From NCBI RefSeq assembly GCF_051967575.1, contig NZ_JBQCJW010000010.1:1-64000 (forward strand): a DNA stretch of 64,000 nt. The letters run 5' to 3'. Made by a program: the position numbers and the translations under genes. The stretch comes from Solibacillus silvestris_B. Its GTDB lineage: Bacteria; Bacillota; Bacilli; Bacillales_A; Planococcaceae. The notes under the pieces were generated by a model that worked only from the letters and a program-made list of their open reading frames with translations, made no database searches and had not been told where the DNA came from. Numbering within the stretch: the first letter of the stretch is position 1; every line of letters begins with the position of its first letter. This document shows, one piece after another, positions 34,050 to 42,464 of the stretch.

Positions 34050-34364
34050 ATGAAAAAAGGCTTACTGACATTAGTGTTCGGCTCTGCTATCGTTTTGGCG
34101 GCATGTGGCGGAGGAGATTCTAAATCATCGAATGGAGAGAAAGAAGAATTAAGCGGCGAGAAGCTTGTACAGCGCTCTTGTGTAACATGCCATGGCGGTC
34201 AGCTTCAAGGGGCAAGTGCTCCGGCATTAAATGAATTAGGGGCGAAATATTCAGAGGACGAAATATTGGATATTATTTTAAATGGTAAAGACCGTATGCC
34301 TCCTGGTTTACTAAAAGGTCAAGAAGCGGAAGCGGCAGCCGAATATTTGGCAGGATTAAAATAA
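34050..34364 (+). CDS. cccB: lipoprotein cytochrome c-551 (CccB-like)
   Basis: A 104-aa membrane-anchored c-type cytochrome. The signal peptide ends LAACG (lipid Cys19), followed by a flexible Ser/Glu linker. Covalent heme attachment is at C44-V-T-C47-H48. The sixth-ligand Met83 is in DRMPPGLL, and the end EAAAEYLAGLK is typical. It carries electrons on the outer face of the membrane, probably to cytochrome c oxidase. The ATG at 34050 follows TTGGAGGG; an upstream ATG in frame has no SD. Terminator follows at once. Confidence 0.92.
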   Translation: MKKGLLTLVFGSAIVLAACGGGDSKSSNGEKEELSGEKLVQRSCVTCHGGQLQGASAPALNELGAKYSEDEILDIILNGKDRMPPGLLKGQEAEAAAEYLAGLK

Positions 34365-34375
34365 TGAAACAAATA

Positions 34376-34418
34376 AACGATGGGGCGATAATTGCCTCAT
34401 CGTTTTTAATTTTTTTAA
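34376..34418 (+). terminator. terminator of cccB
   Basis: AACGATGGGGC pairs with GCCTCATCGTT (one G-T pair) around GATAATT, followed by TTTAATTTTTTT. Confidence 0.82.
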
Positions 34419-34431
34419 AGGGGGTGCAAAT

Positions 34432-34485
34432 ATTACTGAAAGAATTACTAAAGCCGAATTTCAGCGCAATTATATTAAGGCATAA
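34432..34485 (+). CDS. possible 17-aa peptide with ATT start
   Basis: After a near-perfect SD (AAAGGGGG, 34417-34424) and 7-nt spacing comes ATT, then TERITKAEFQRNYIKA and stop at 34485. The SD has no other start within reach. ATT starts are known (infC) but rare. It may be a leader peptide, the start of a decayed gene, or chance. Confidence 0.25.
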   Translation: MTERITKAEFQRNYIKA

Positions 34486-34581
34486 ATGATATTCAAAAAA
34501 TTAAGCTCGTTTTATATAGGAATTGGAATAGTCATGATAAAATACAGGATAGATGCAAGAAGATGGGAGCGTACCAAATTT

Positions 34582-35520
34582 ATGATTCAAGTAATTACGA
34601 AAGATGTTATGGAAAAGTTTAATTTGGAGCTGGCTAGTGGAGAGGAAGGAATTGGACGTTATATAACGACGAGCGATATTTCACGCCCTGGGTTGGAAAT
34701 GGCGGGCTATTTTACACACTACCCTGCAAATCGTGTCCAGCTTTTAGGGAAAACGGAGCTGTCCTTTTTTGAAATGCTACCTAAAGAGGAGAAAAGAAGT
34801 CGCATGAAGCAATTATGCTCCGACGAAACACCTGTCATCATTATTTCGCGCGATTTAGCGGTTCCGCAAGAGCTTATTGATGCATCAAACGAAAATCATG
34901 TGCCTGTGCTCATCACAAAACAAACGACGACACGATTTTCAAGCCGTTTGACCAACTTTTTGGAAAGCAAGCTTGCACCGACAACGGCAATGCATGGCGT
35001 CCTTGTGGATGTTTACGGAATTGGCGTGTTAATAATGGGCAAAAGCGGTGTAGGTAAAAGCGAGACTGCTCTTGAGCTTGTAAAAAAGGGGCATCGTTTA
35101 GTGGCGGATGACAGCGTGGAAATTCGTCAGGAAGGCGAAAATATACTTGTTGGCAGCCCTCCGCCTTTATTGGAGCATTTACTTGAAATCAGAGGGATCG
35201 GTATCATTGATATAATGACGCTTTTTGGCGCGAGTGCAGTGCGTCCTTACAAACGCATTACATTAATCGTCGAGCTTGAAACATGGGACCCGGAAAAGTT
35301 TTATGATCGCCTCGGATTAGATGAGGAAAAGATGAAAATTATTGATACCGAAGTAACAAAGCTTACGATCCCTGTTCAGCCAGGGCGAAATGTCTCGGTC
35401 ATTATTGAAGTGGCGGCTATGAATTACCGTCTGAAAAAAATGGGCGTGAATGCAGCAGAGGAATTTTCGCGTCGTCTGGACGATATGCTTGTCGTAAATG
35501 ATGAAATGGATGATTATTAA
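34582..35520 (+). CDS. hprK: HPr kinase/phosphorylase HprK
   Basis: A 312-aa bifunctional enzyme that phosphorylates and dephosphorylates Ser46 of HPr and Crh, the signal for CcpA-dependent carbon catabolite control. Catalytic His138 (HGV) and P-loop GKSGVGKS at 153-160 are in place; VADDSVEI follows. The HprK signature LLEIRGIGIIDI lies near 202-213, and a QPGRNVS motif near 265-271. The frame is open from 34486, but ATG 34582 gives the family length (about 310 aa). It heads hprK-lgt-ppaX-yvoF, and its substrate gene crh is 15 kb downstream. Confidence 0.95.
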   Translation: MIQVITKDVMEKFNLELASGEEGIGRYITTSDISRPGLEMAGYFTHYPANRVQLLGKTELSFFEMLPKEEKRSRMKQLCSDETPVIIISRDLAVPQELIDASNENHVPVLITKQTTTRFSSRLTNFLESKLAPTTAMHGVLVDVYGIGVLIMGKSGVGKSETALELVKKGHRLVADDSVEIRQEGENILVGSPPPLLEHLLEIRGIGIIDIMTLFGASAVRPYKRITLIVELETWDPEKFYDRLGLDEEKMKIIDTEVTKLTIPVQPGRNVSVIIEVAAMNYRLKKMGVNAAEEFSRRLDDMLVVNDEMDDY

Positions 35521-35567
35521 TGCAATGAAGAAATATAAATGGTTTAGGTAGTTGAAGGGAGAACTTT

Positions 35568-36431
35568 ATGACAACAAATTTATTAGCGATTAATCCTGTC
35601 GCGTTTCATCTAGGGCCAATCCCAGTGAACTGGTACGGAATAATTATCGGAGTAGGCATCGTCCTTGCTTATTTTTTGGCACAGCGGGAGTCGGTGCGCC
35701 GCGGATTTGATCCGGAATTTATGGCAGACTTGCTTATATGGGCAATACCGATTTCGATCTTATCAGCCCGTATCTATTATGTTGCAATGAAATGGGATTA
35801 TTACAGCCAAAACCCAGGTCGCATCATCGAAATTTGGAATGGCGGTATAGCGATTCATGGTGCTTTAATCGGAGCATTTATTACCGCTTATATTTTCACT
35901 AGAAAGCGCAAAGTAAGCTTTCTGCGTTTAGCTGATATTGCTGCGCCAAGTATTTTAGTTGGCCAGATTATAGGTCGCTGGGGCAACTTCATGAATCAGG
36001 AAGCTTATGGCGGCCCTGTAACACGCGAGTTTTTGGAAGGTTTGTATTTGCCGAACTGGATTATCGAGCAAATGTATATTAAAGAAGAAGCTACATATGT
36101 ACACCCGACTTTTTTATATGAATCATTATGGAATGTTGTTGGCTTGGCCATTTTGCTGTTTGCACGTAAATGGAATTGGCGCCGCGGGGAAATGTTTTTC
36201 TTCTATTTAATTTGGTATTCATTCGGACGCTTTTTCATCGAAGGAATGCGTACAGACAGCTTGTACTTAGTAGGAGATTTACGATCAGCCCAAATCGTCT
36301 CCATTATCGGAATTGCGGCGGGTATTATTGCTATCGTTTATCGTCGAATTAGTGTGAAGCCTGCTGTCCATTATTTAGATGGAGAAAAGCCGGCTGCTGA
36401 TAATAAGAAGAAAAGTAAGAAAAAGAACTAA
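35568..36431 (+). CDS. lgt: prolipoprotein diacylglyceryl transferase Lgt
   Basis: A 287-aa membrane enzyme that transfers diacylglycerol from phosphatidylglycerol to the lipobox Cys of prolipoproteins, such as the many lipoproteins in this window. It has seven helices. Essential motifs are WNGGIAIHGALIGA (about 95-108), the signature GRWGNFMNQEAYGG (about 137-150) with the conserved Arg, Asn and Glu, and HPTFLYESLWN (about 179-189). The Lys-rich cytoplasmic tail (KKKSKKKN) is common in Bacillales. ATG start with GGGAG SD. In B. subtilis yvoD follows lgt; it is absent here. Confidence 0.95.
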   Translation: MTTNLLAINPVAFHLGPIPVNWYGIIIGVGIVLAYFLAQRESVRRGFDPEFMADLLIWAIPISILSARIYYVAMKWDYYSQNPGRIIEIWNGGIAIHGALIGAFITAYIFTRKRKVSFLRLADIAAPSILVGQIIGRWGNFMNQEAYGGPVTREFLEGLYLPNWIIEQMYIKEEATYVHPTFLYESLWNVVGLAILLFARKWNWRRGEMFFFYLIWYSFGRFFIEGMRTDSLYLVGDLRSAQIVSIIGIAAGIIAIVYRRISVKPAVHYLDGEKPAADNKKKSKKKN

Positions 36432-36488
36432 TACTAACACCGTTTGCATGTTTGCGAGCGGTTTTTTAAAAGGAAGAGGTTATTTTTC

Positions 36489-37136
36489 ATGAAAACTACA
36501 GCATTATTATTTGATTTTGATGGCACGTTATTAAATACGAATGAACTGATTGTGCAAACATTTATGTATATTTTTGACGAAAAATTTCCCGGGCAATATT
36601 CGACAGAAGACTGTTTAAAATTCCTCGGCCCGTCTTTAAAGCAAACTTTTGACGAATTAACCCCTGGCGAAACCGAAATAATGATGGCTAAATATAGAGA
36701 ATGGAATGCAACTCACCATGATGAACTAGTGACAGGCTATGATGCGGTCGTGGAAACGTTGGAGGAGCTCCGTGCATTAGGGATGAAGATGGCGATTGTT
36801 TCCACGAAGAGCAGTGAAGGATTGGCACGCGGCATGAAAGTGCTGCAAGCAGAGCATTTATTTGATGCCATTGTCGGGTTGGATGATGTCGAGCATGTGA
36901 AGCCGCATCCGGAGCCGATTTTATTGGCGCTGCAAAAGCTTGGGGTCGATAAAGAGGAAGCGATTATGATAGGGGATAATTCGCATGATATAGAAGGCGG
37001 AAAAAATGCAGGTGTTCGAACAGCGGGGGTTGCTTGGTCTGCGAAAGGTGTCGACTATTTAATGTCATACGAACCGACATATATGCTGCATCATATGCGT
37101 GATTTACTGAAAATTGTGAAAGGGGAATCTTCATGA
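36489..37136 (+). CDS. ppaX: pyrophosphatase PpaX (HAD family)
   Basis: A 215-aa HAD hydrolase that removes the pyrophosphate made when HprK dephosphorylates HPr-Ser-P with phosphate. Motif I DFDGTLLNT (nucleophile Asp at about 9 and acid Asp at 11), motif II VSTKSS, motif III Lys near KPHPEP, and motif IV MIGDNSHDIEGG are all clear. The upstream extension of the frame lacks an SD; ATG 36489 follows GGAAGAGG. It overlaps the next gene by 4 bp. Position after hprK-lgt confirms PpaX rather than generic phosphoglycolate phosphatase. Confidence 0.93.
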   Translation: MKTTALLFDFDGTLLNTNELIVQTFMYIFDEKFPGQYSTEDCLKFLGPSLKQTFDELTPGETEIMMAKYREWNATHHDELVTGYDAVVETLEELRALGMKMAIVSTKSSEGLARGMKVLQAEHLFDAIVGLDDVEHVKPHPEPILLALQKLGVDKEEAIMIGDNSHDIEGGKNAGVRTAGVAWSAKGVDYLMSYEPTYMLHHMRDLLKIVKGESS

Positions 37137-37663
37137 GAAGGACTGAACGCTATCGGGTGCAAAATGCCAATTCATTATGGAATGTATATAAAACTGTTTC
37201 GTTTTGGAAAGTGATGAAATGTTTTATCTTCATTCAAATTGGTCGCATTACACCATTTATGTCTTGGAAAAATTGGCTGTACCGCACTTTTTTAAAAATG
37301 GAAATAGGTAAACAAACGTCCCTTGCATTAATGGTCATGCCGGATTCAATGTTCCCGGAGCGCATTTCGGTTGGCGACAATACGATCATCGGTTTTAACA
37401 CAACGATATTGGCGCATGAATACTTAATTGAGGAATATCGGTTAGGCGATGTCCAAATAGGCAGTAATGTCATGGTCGGCGCAAACTCCACGATTTTGCC
37501 GGGAGTGAAAATCGGCGACGGCGCAATTGTATCAGCTGCCACATTAGTCCATAAAGATGTCCCCGCAGGAGCGATGGCGGGTGGCAACCCAATGCGCATT
37601 ATTTTTACTGCCGAAGAAATGGAAGAGCGAAAAAAGAATGATCAGCCAGTGTGGCATAATTGA
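37133..37663 (+). CDS. yvoF: hexapeptide-repeat acyltransferase (YvoF-like)
   Basis: A 176-aa protein with a left-handed beta-helix (about residues 75-155; ISVGDNTIIGFNTTILAHEY, VQIGSNVMVGANSTILPGVKIGDGAIVSA) and the end VPAGAMAGGNPMRII. This is typical of maltose/galactoside O-acetyltransferase-like enzymes. Catalytic His is probably in ILAHEY. The N-terminal 70 residues are helical and basic. ATG start overlaps ppaX by 4 bp. It is the last gene of the hprK operon, as in B. subtilis. The acceptor is unknown. Confidence 0.88.
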   Translation: MRRTERYRVQNANSLWNVYKTVSFWKVMKCFIFIQIGRITPFMSWKNWLYRTFLKMEIGKQTSLALMVMPDSMFPERISVGDNTIIGFNTTILAHEYLIEEYRLGDVQIGSNVMVGANSTILPGVKIGDGAIVSAATLVHKDVPAGAMAGGNPMRIIFTAEEMEERKKNDQPVWHN

Positions 37664-37676
37664 ATTTCCGTTTGTT

Positions 37677-37708
37677 AAGGCGCCTTGCGATTGCAGGGCG
37701 CCTTTATT
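37677..37708 (+). terminator. terminator of the hprK operon
   Basis: AAGGCGCCTTGC pairs with GCAGGGCGCCTT around GATT, followed by TATT. The stem is strong and the T-tract short. Confidence 0.75.
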
Positions 37709-38047
37709 GGATTAAAAACGATTTTAAGAAGAGCAAAGAATTGCAGGCGAAGTATTGGATAAGATTACGGCGTTTGTGTTGTATAGGCTACAGTTATATT
37801 TATATGTAAAGCGGCTTATATAATTTATCTCTTCGGCACTGTTCTGCTTATTCAAGCAAATGGACCAATAAGCTAACCTTAGCGGCTTCTAAAAATCCCT
37901 TTATCACTAAAAGCTAGATTACTGCTTTAGTTTATACGTATTAACGTAATTCCCCCTCTTTACAAACCAACCTGAACTAAACAAGCCTAAATAAGGTATA
38001 ATTAAAAATCAGAATATTTAATTATATACGAATATTTCAAGAACCGA
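37709..38047. other. gene-free leader region before the his operon
   Basis: Both strands were read for coding frames, tRNA folds and T-box features. No T-box (AGGGTGGNACCGCG-type) or histidine leader peptide was found. The stretch is AT-rich and apparently silent up to the his promoter. Confidence 0.5.
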
Positions 38048-38076
38048 TTGACTGTTAAGCAAAGTAACAGTAAAAT
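38048..38076 (+). promoter_or_regulatory. sigma-A promoter of the his operon
   Basis: TTGACT (38048-38053), exactly 17 bp, TAAAAT (38071-38076), 97 bp upstream of hisZ. Confidence 0.8.
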
Positions 38077-38085
38077 ACTTTCATA

Positions 38086-38116
38086 CACTAGTGATTCATC
38101 ACTCTAATATGATGAA
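38086..38116. promoter_or_regulatory. palindromes in the his leader
   Basis: CACTAGTG (38086-38093) is an 8-bp palindrome at the expected transcription start. TTCATCA (38095-38101) pairs with TGATGAA (38110-38116). They are candidate operator or leader hairpin elements; no known regulator is assigned. Confidence 0.45.
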
Positions 38117-38172
38117 GTTAAATTACGGAAACGGAAATAATAATCTATTCAAAAAGTTTAGGATGTGTCAAA

Positions 38173-39339
38173 ATGTCATCGATAAAAATGTTTGAAAAAC
38201 CGCTTGGGATGCGTGATACATTTCCCGAAATTTACGAGAAACTCGAATTGATCCGCTCAACAGGACGAGAATTGCTCCGTGCGCGCGGCTATGAGTTTAT
38301 TAAAACACCATCTGTTGAATATTACGATACTGTCGGCAAAGCGTCCGCGATTTCAGATGCGAGACTTTTTAAACTTGTCGATAGCCAGGGAAATACACTT
38401 GTGCTAAGACCGGACATGACGACACCGATTGCACGTGTTGCTACGGCAAAATTATTAAAAGAGAAAATCCCGCAGCGGTTGGCGTATTTTGCCAACGTGT
38501 TTCGCGCACAGCAACGCGAAGGCGGGCGCCCGGCGGAATTTGATCAAATGGGTATCGAACTGATCGGCGATAATTCCGTATTTGCAGATGCGGAAGTTAT
38601 TATGACCGCCATCGATTTAGTGAAAGCGTACCATATTTCCGATTTTAAAGTGACGATCGGACATGCAGGTGTTTTGAGCTGTATTTTAAAGGACTATACA
38701 GAGAGTGAAGCTCAAGCCTCACATATAAATGAATTGCTTGTTCAGCGAAATTTTGTCGGATTTGAAGAAGCGGTATTGACATTTGACTTGCCGAAGACAA
38801 AATCGGATGCACTGTTATCGTATATCGAGGAAGCAATTAGCCTTCCTTCCATTGAAGCAATTGAAAAATATGTACGCAAAAATGATGCATTGGAATATAT
38901 GCGGAGCTTAGCGGAAATTTTGGATGTGGCAGGGTATGGGAAGTACATAGCGTTTGACTTTACATTATCAAGCCATATGAGCTATTACACAGGAATGCTT
39001 TTTGAAGTATTCGCGTCAGGGAGCGGCTTCCCGCTAGGAAATGGCGGACGCTATGATGGATTGCTGCAGCATTTCGGGTCACAGGTTGGGGCGACCGGCT
39101 TTGGTTTACGGGTAGATCGCGTATTTGAAGCAATGCCGAAAATTGAAATTGCAAATGATGAAGTGCTCGTGCTTTTTGCGGCAGACCGGTTCTCGGATGC
39201 TCTGGCACAAGTGCAATTTTTACGCGAGCAAGGAAAACAAGTGACATTCCAATCATATGAAGGAATCGGGAATATCGAGGCATTAAAGGCGCAATTCAAA
39301 GTAGTCCAAGAATTCAACAGCAGGGGGGCAAGAGCATGA
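38173..39339 (+). CDS. hisZ: ATP phosphoribosyltransferase regulatory subunit HisZ
   Basis: A 388-aa paralogue of histidyl-tRNA synthetase without aminoacylation function. It pairs with short-form HisG to make the active, feedback-regulated first enzyme of histidine synthesis. Class II motifs are recognisable: PLGMRDTFPE at the start, LVLRPDMTTPIARVA (motif 2-like), NVFRAQQREGGRPAEFDQMGIE, and GGRYDGLLQHFG (motif 3-like). There is no C-terminal anticodon domain of full length. ATG start 97 bp behind the promoter; the gene overlaps hisG by 4 bp. Confidence 0.95.
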   Translation: MSSIKMFEKPLGMRDTFPEIYEKLELIRSTGRELLRARGYEFIKTPSVEYYDTVGKASAISDARLFKLVDSQGNTLVLRPDMTTPIARVATAKLLKEKIPQRLAYFANVFRAQQREGGRPAEFDQMGIELIGDNSVFADAEVIMTAIDLVKAYHISDFKVTIGHAGVLSCILKDYTESEAQASHINELLVQRNFVGFEEAVLTFDLPKTKSDALLSYIEEAISLPSIEAIEKYVRKNDALEYMRSLAEILDVAGYGKYIAFDFTLSSHMSYYTGMLFEVFASGSGFPLGNGGRYDGLLQHFGSQVGATGFGLRVDRVFEAMPKIEIANDEVLVLFAADRFSDALAQVQFLREQGKQVTFQSYEGIGNIEALKAQFKVVQEFNSRGARA

Positions 39340-39959
39340 CACAGCTAACAATCGCAATGCCAAAAGGGCGTATTTTTGATGAGGCATATGAAATGCTGCT
39401 TGAGGCAGGCTTCAACCTCCCTGAAGAAATGGAAATGTCGCGTAAATTAATGATAGATATTCCCGAAGAGAAAATCAGCTTCATTTTAGCCAAGCCGATG
39501 GATGTACCTGTATATGTCGAACATGGAGTAGCGGATATCGGCATAGCAGGAAAAGATGTATTGCTCGAACAGCGCCGCACTGTACATGAGCTGCTCGATT
39601 TGAAAATCAGTGAATGCTATATCGCATCGGCAGGTTTGCCAAATACGACGATGAATGAAATCGCGCCGCGAATCGCGACAAAATATCCGAATATTGCACT
39701 GAAATATTATAAAGGGATTGGCGAGCAAGTGGAAATTATCGAATTGAATGGTTCGATTGAACTCGCACCGATGATTGGTTTAGCAGACCGCATCGTCGAT
39801 ATTGTTTCGACGGGTCGGACATTAAAGGAAAATGGCTTGATCGAGTATGAGCATATTGCCGAAGTATCGTCACGCTTAATCGCCAATCCTGTAAGCTACC
39901 GTATGAAAAGCGACCGTATTCAAGATTTAGTGGCACGGTTAAAAAAATGTGTGAAATAA
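39336..39959 (+). CDS. hisG: ATP phosphoribosyltransferase HisG, short form
   Basis: A 207-aa catalytic subunit that condenses ATP and PRPP. It has the short-form length (no C-terminal regulatory domain), consistent with HisZ just upstream. MPKGRIFDEAYEMLLEAGF starts the protein. The PRPP-binding loop IVDIVSTGRTLKENGL lies near residues 152-167. ATG start overlapping hisZ; hisD follows after 14 bp. The enzyme acts in the cytosol as a HisG4-HisZ4 complex in known relatives. Confidence 0.95.
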   Translation: MTQLTIAMPKGRIFDEAYEMLLEAGFNLPEEMEMSRKLMIDIPEEKISFILAKPMDVPVYVEHGVADIGIAGKDVLLEQRRTVHELLDLKISECYIASAGLPNTTMNEIAPRIATKYPNIALKYYKGIGEQVEIIELNGSIELAPMIGLADRIVDIVSTGRTLKENGLIEYEHIAEVSSRLIANPVSYRMKSDRIQDLVARLKKCVK

Positions 39960-39973
39960 GAGGGGCATAAAAT

Positions 39974-41257
39974 ATGAAAATAACAATTTTAAACGATGCT
40001 ATTTCTTTAAAACGCCAACTCGAGCAAGGCAATGAACAGCAGCTGCAAACCGTTCGTGAAGTCATTCAGGAAGTGCGCGTGAAAGGCGATGCGGCAATTA
40101 AATACTATAGTGAGAAATGGGACGGTTTCGCGCCTGAAAAATTGCGCACAACAGAGCAGGAAATTACAGAGGCTGTCAGCAATTTTGATAAGCAGTTATA
40201 TGAGGATTTACAAGAAGCGGCAAACAATATTCGCCTATACCATAATGAGCAAAAACGGGTAGGGTTCCGTTTGCCATTAGCTGACGGATCTTATTTAGGA
40301 CAACGCATTACACCGCTCGATGCAGTAGGTTTATACGTTCCCGGGGGATCGGCGGCATATCCGTCCTCTGTATTAATGAATGTGATTCCCGCACAAACAG
40401 CGGGCGTGAAGCGCATTGTCATTGCATCTCCCGCCGGCAAAGACGGGAAATTGCCGGATGCCGTCCTCGTTGCGGCACATATATTAGGCGTGACGGAAAT
40501 ATATAAAGCGGGCGGGGCACAAGCGATTGCGGCACTTGCCTATGGGACGGAAACAATCGCCCCGGTTGATAAAATTACAGGTCCGGGCAATATTTTCGTC
40601 GCATTGGCAAAGCGCGAAGTATTTGGCGATGTCGCAATTGATATGATTGCCGGACCTTCTGAAATTTGTATATTGGCGGACGAAACAGCATATGCCGATG
40701 AAATTGCGGCAGATATTTTATCACAAGCTGAACATGATGCGTTGGCAAGTGCAGTCTTGATTACAACAAGTGATGATTTAGCCGATGCAGTGGCAGAACA
40801 AGTAGAAATTCAATTGTCGAAATTACCACGGGAAGCAATTGCCCGAAAAGCGATTGAAAAATTTGGGCATATTTATATCGCAGAATCGATCGGAGAAGCG
40901 GTCCGCGCTGTGAATTCGTTGGCGCCGGAGCATTTGGAAGTCATTACCGAAAATGCTGAGCAAGTTTCGGAAATGATCAGCCATGCGGGAGCGATTTTTA
41001 TTGGCCGCTATAGTTCGGAGCCTGTAGGGGATTATTTTGCGGGCACGAATCATGTATTGCCGACAAATTCAACAGCCCGGTTTGCAAGCGGCTTAAATGT
41101 CGATGATTTTATAAAGCGTACGAGCGTTGTATATTACAGTGAAAAAACTTGGCAGCAAAATTCACCGAAAATTGCGCGTCTTGCACGGCTTGAAGGATTG
41201 GAAGGACATGCAAGAGCGGTAGAATCACGCGGATGGGATAAAGGAGAAGAAGCATGA
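39974..41257 (+). CDS. hisD: histidinol dehydrogenase HisD
   Basis: A 427-aa zinc enzyme that oxidises L-histidinol to L-histidine in two NAD-dependent steps. GLYVPGGSAAYPSSVLMNVIPA (about 115-136), ITGPGNIFVALAKREV (about 199-214) and MIAGPSEI with DILSQAEHDALASAVL (zinc ligands near Gln/His) are diagnostic. The C-terminus contains NHVLPTNSTARFASGL. ATG start with AGAGG SD. It overlaps hisB by 4 bp. Length is normal. Confidence 0.96.
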   Translation: MKITILNDAISLKRQLEQGNEQQLQTVREVIQEVRVKGDAAIKYYSEKWDGFAPEKLRTTEQEITEAVSNFDKQLYEDLQEAANNIRLYHNEQKRVGFRLPLADGSYLGQRITPLDAVGLYVPGGSAAYPSSVLMNVIPAQTAGVKRIVIASPAGKDGKLPDAVLVAAHILGVTEIYKAGGAQAIAALAYGTETIAPVDKITGPGNIFVALAKREVFGDVAIDMIAGPSEICILADETAYADEIAADILSQAEHDALASAVLITTSDDLADAVAEQVEIQLSKLPREAIARKAIEKFGHIYIAESIGEAVRAVNSLAPEHLEVITENAEQVSEMISHAGAIFIGRYSSEPVGDYFAGTNHVLPTNSTARFASGLNVDDFIKRTSVVYYSEKTWQQNSPKIARLARLEGLEGHARAVESRGWDKGEEA

Positions 41258-41847
41258 GACGTTTTGCGGAAATCGAACGAAATACAAATGAAACAAAAAT
41301 TGCAGTAGAGCTTAATTTAGACGGTTCAGGTCAAGCGGAAATAAAAACAGGTGTCGGCTTTATGGACCATATGCTTGATTTGTTTATGAAGCATGGATTG
41401 TTTGACGGGAAAATTATTGCAAACGGAGATACTTGGATTGATGATCACCATACGACAGAAGATATCGGTATTGTTTTGGGCCAAGTTTTCCGCGAAGCAT
41501 TGGGCGACAAAAAGGGAATAAAACGTTATGGCACCGCGTTTGTGCCGATGGATGACGCATTAGCCCAAGTTGTTGTGGATTGCTCAAACCGCCCGCATTT
41601 GGAATACCGGATTACACCAGAGCTAAATGCAAAGGTAGGGGCATTCGATACAGAATTAGTGCATGAGTTTTTATGGAAGTTCGCATTGGAAGCACGCATT
41701 AACTTACATGTCATCGTGCCATATGGGCATAACACGCACCATATTATTGAAGCTATTTTTAAAGCGCTGGCACGTGCATTGGACGATGCCATTCAAATTG
41801 ATCCGCGAGTAAAAGGTGTGCCATCAACGAAGGGGCTGTTAACGTGA
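41254..41847 (+). CDS. hisB: imidazoleglycerol-phosphate dehydratase HisB
   Basis: A 197-aa monofunctional IGP dehydratase (no phosphatase domain, as usual in Gram-positives). The two metal-binding repeats are GFMDHMLDLFMKHG with DDHHTTEDIGI, and ELVHEFLWKFA with HNTHHIIEAIFKALARAL; their His and Glu residues bind two manganese ions. ATG start overlaps hisD, and the stop overlaps hisH (4 bp), so the whole operon is tightly coupled. Confidence 0.96.
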   Translation: MRRFAEIERNTNETKIAVELNLDGSGQAEIKTGVGFMDHMLDLFMKHGLFDGKIIANGDTWIDDHHTTEDIGIVLGQVFREALGDKKGIKRYGTAFVPMDDALAQVVVDCSNRPHLEYRITPELNAKVGAFDTELVHEFLWKFALEARINLHVIVPYGHNTHHIIEAIFKALARALDDAIQIDPRVKGVPSTKGLLT

Positions 41848-42464
41848 AGATTGGTGTAATAGATTACGGGATGGGCAATTTATTCAGTGTCGAGCAAGCA
41901 TTAAAGCATCTGGATTCACAAGTCTTTATCTCGAATGATAAAGCACAGCTAGAAACGGCGGATGCTTTTGTGCTTCCAGGCGTCGGCGCTTTTCCGGATG
42001 CGATGAAGCGTTTAGAGGGTGCGGGTTTGGTTCGTTTCATTCAAAATACGAGAAAGCCATTACTTGGGATATGTTTAGGGATGCAATTATTATTTGAAGA
42101 AAGCGATGAAGTTGCAGCGACAAAAGGGCTTGGCATTTTTAAAGGACGTATTCAGCGGTTTACAGGGGTTTCGCGTATTCCGCATATGGGGTGGAACGAC
42201 TTATCTTTACAGCAAAAACCGGATTGGCTAAGCGGGGGAAATTTACCTGAAGCGCGCCATGTTTATTTTGTCCATTCTTTTTATGCAAACAATACAGATG
42301 ACAAAGAGCTTATCGCTTCTGCGGATTATGAAGATGTGCAAGTTCCAGGTATTGTTGCGAAGGCTAATTTTACAGGCATGCAGTTCCACCCCGAAAAATC
42401 AGGTCCGTTTGGCGTGTATTTATTGAAGGCTTGGGCAGAAGGAGTTAAAGAAAACATATGTTAA
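41844..42464 (+). CDS. hisH: imidazole glycerol phosphate synthase, glutaminase subunit HisH
   Basis: A 206-aa class I glutamine amidotransferase. The nucleophile Cys is in GICLGMQLLFE (about residue 80), and the His/Glu pair in QFHPEKSG (about 182-189). IPHMGWNDL marks the HisH-specific stretch. It delivers ammonia to HisF. The start is GTG at 41844 (GTGAAG), within the end of hisB. Its 3' end overlaps hisF by 7 bp, so there is no room for hisA, which normally sits between them. Confidence 0.95.
   Translation: MKIGVIDYGMGNLFSVEQALKHLDSQVFISNDKAQLETADAFVLPGVGAFPDAMKRLEGAGLVRFIQNTRKPLLGICLGMQLLFEESDEVAATKGLGIFKGRIQRFTGVSRIPHMGWNDLSLQQKPDWLSGGNLPEARHVYFVHSFYANNTDDKELIASADYEDVQVPGIVAKANFTGMQFHPEKSGPFGVYLLKAWAEGVKENIC

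Noticed and set aside
37709..38172. T-box or histidine leader peptide before hisZ
   Set aside because: No T-box consensus, no His-codon run and no terminator/antiterminator pair found.
39314..39580. Minus-strand frames in the his operon as antisense genes
   Set aside because: Each is the shadow of a well-conserved his gene and has no ribosome binding site.
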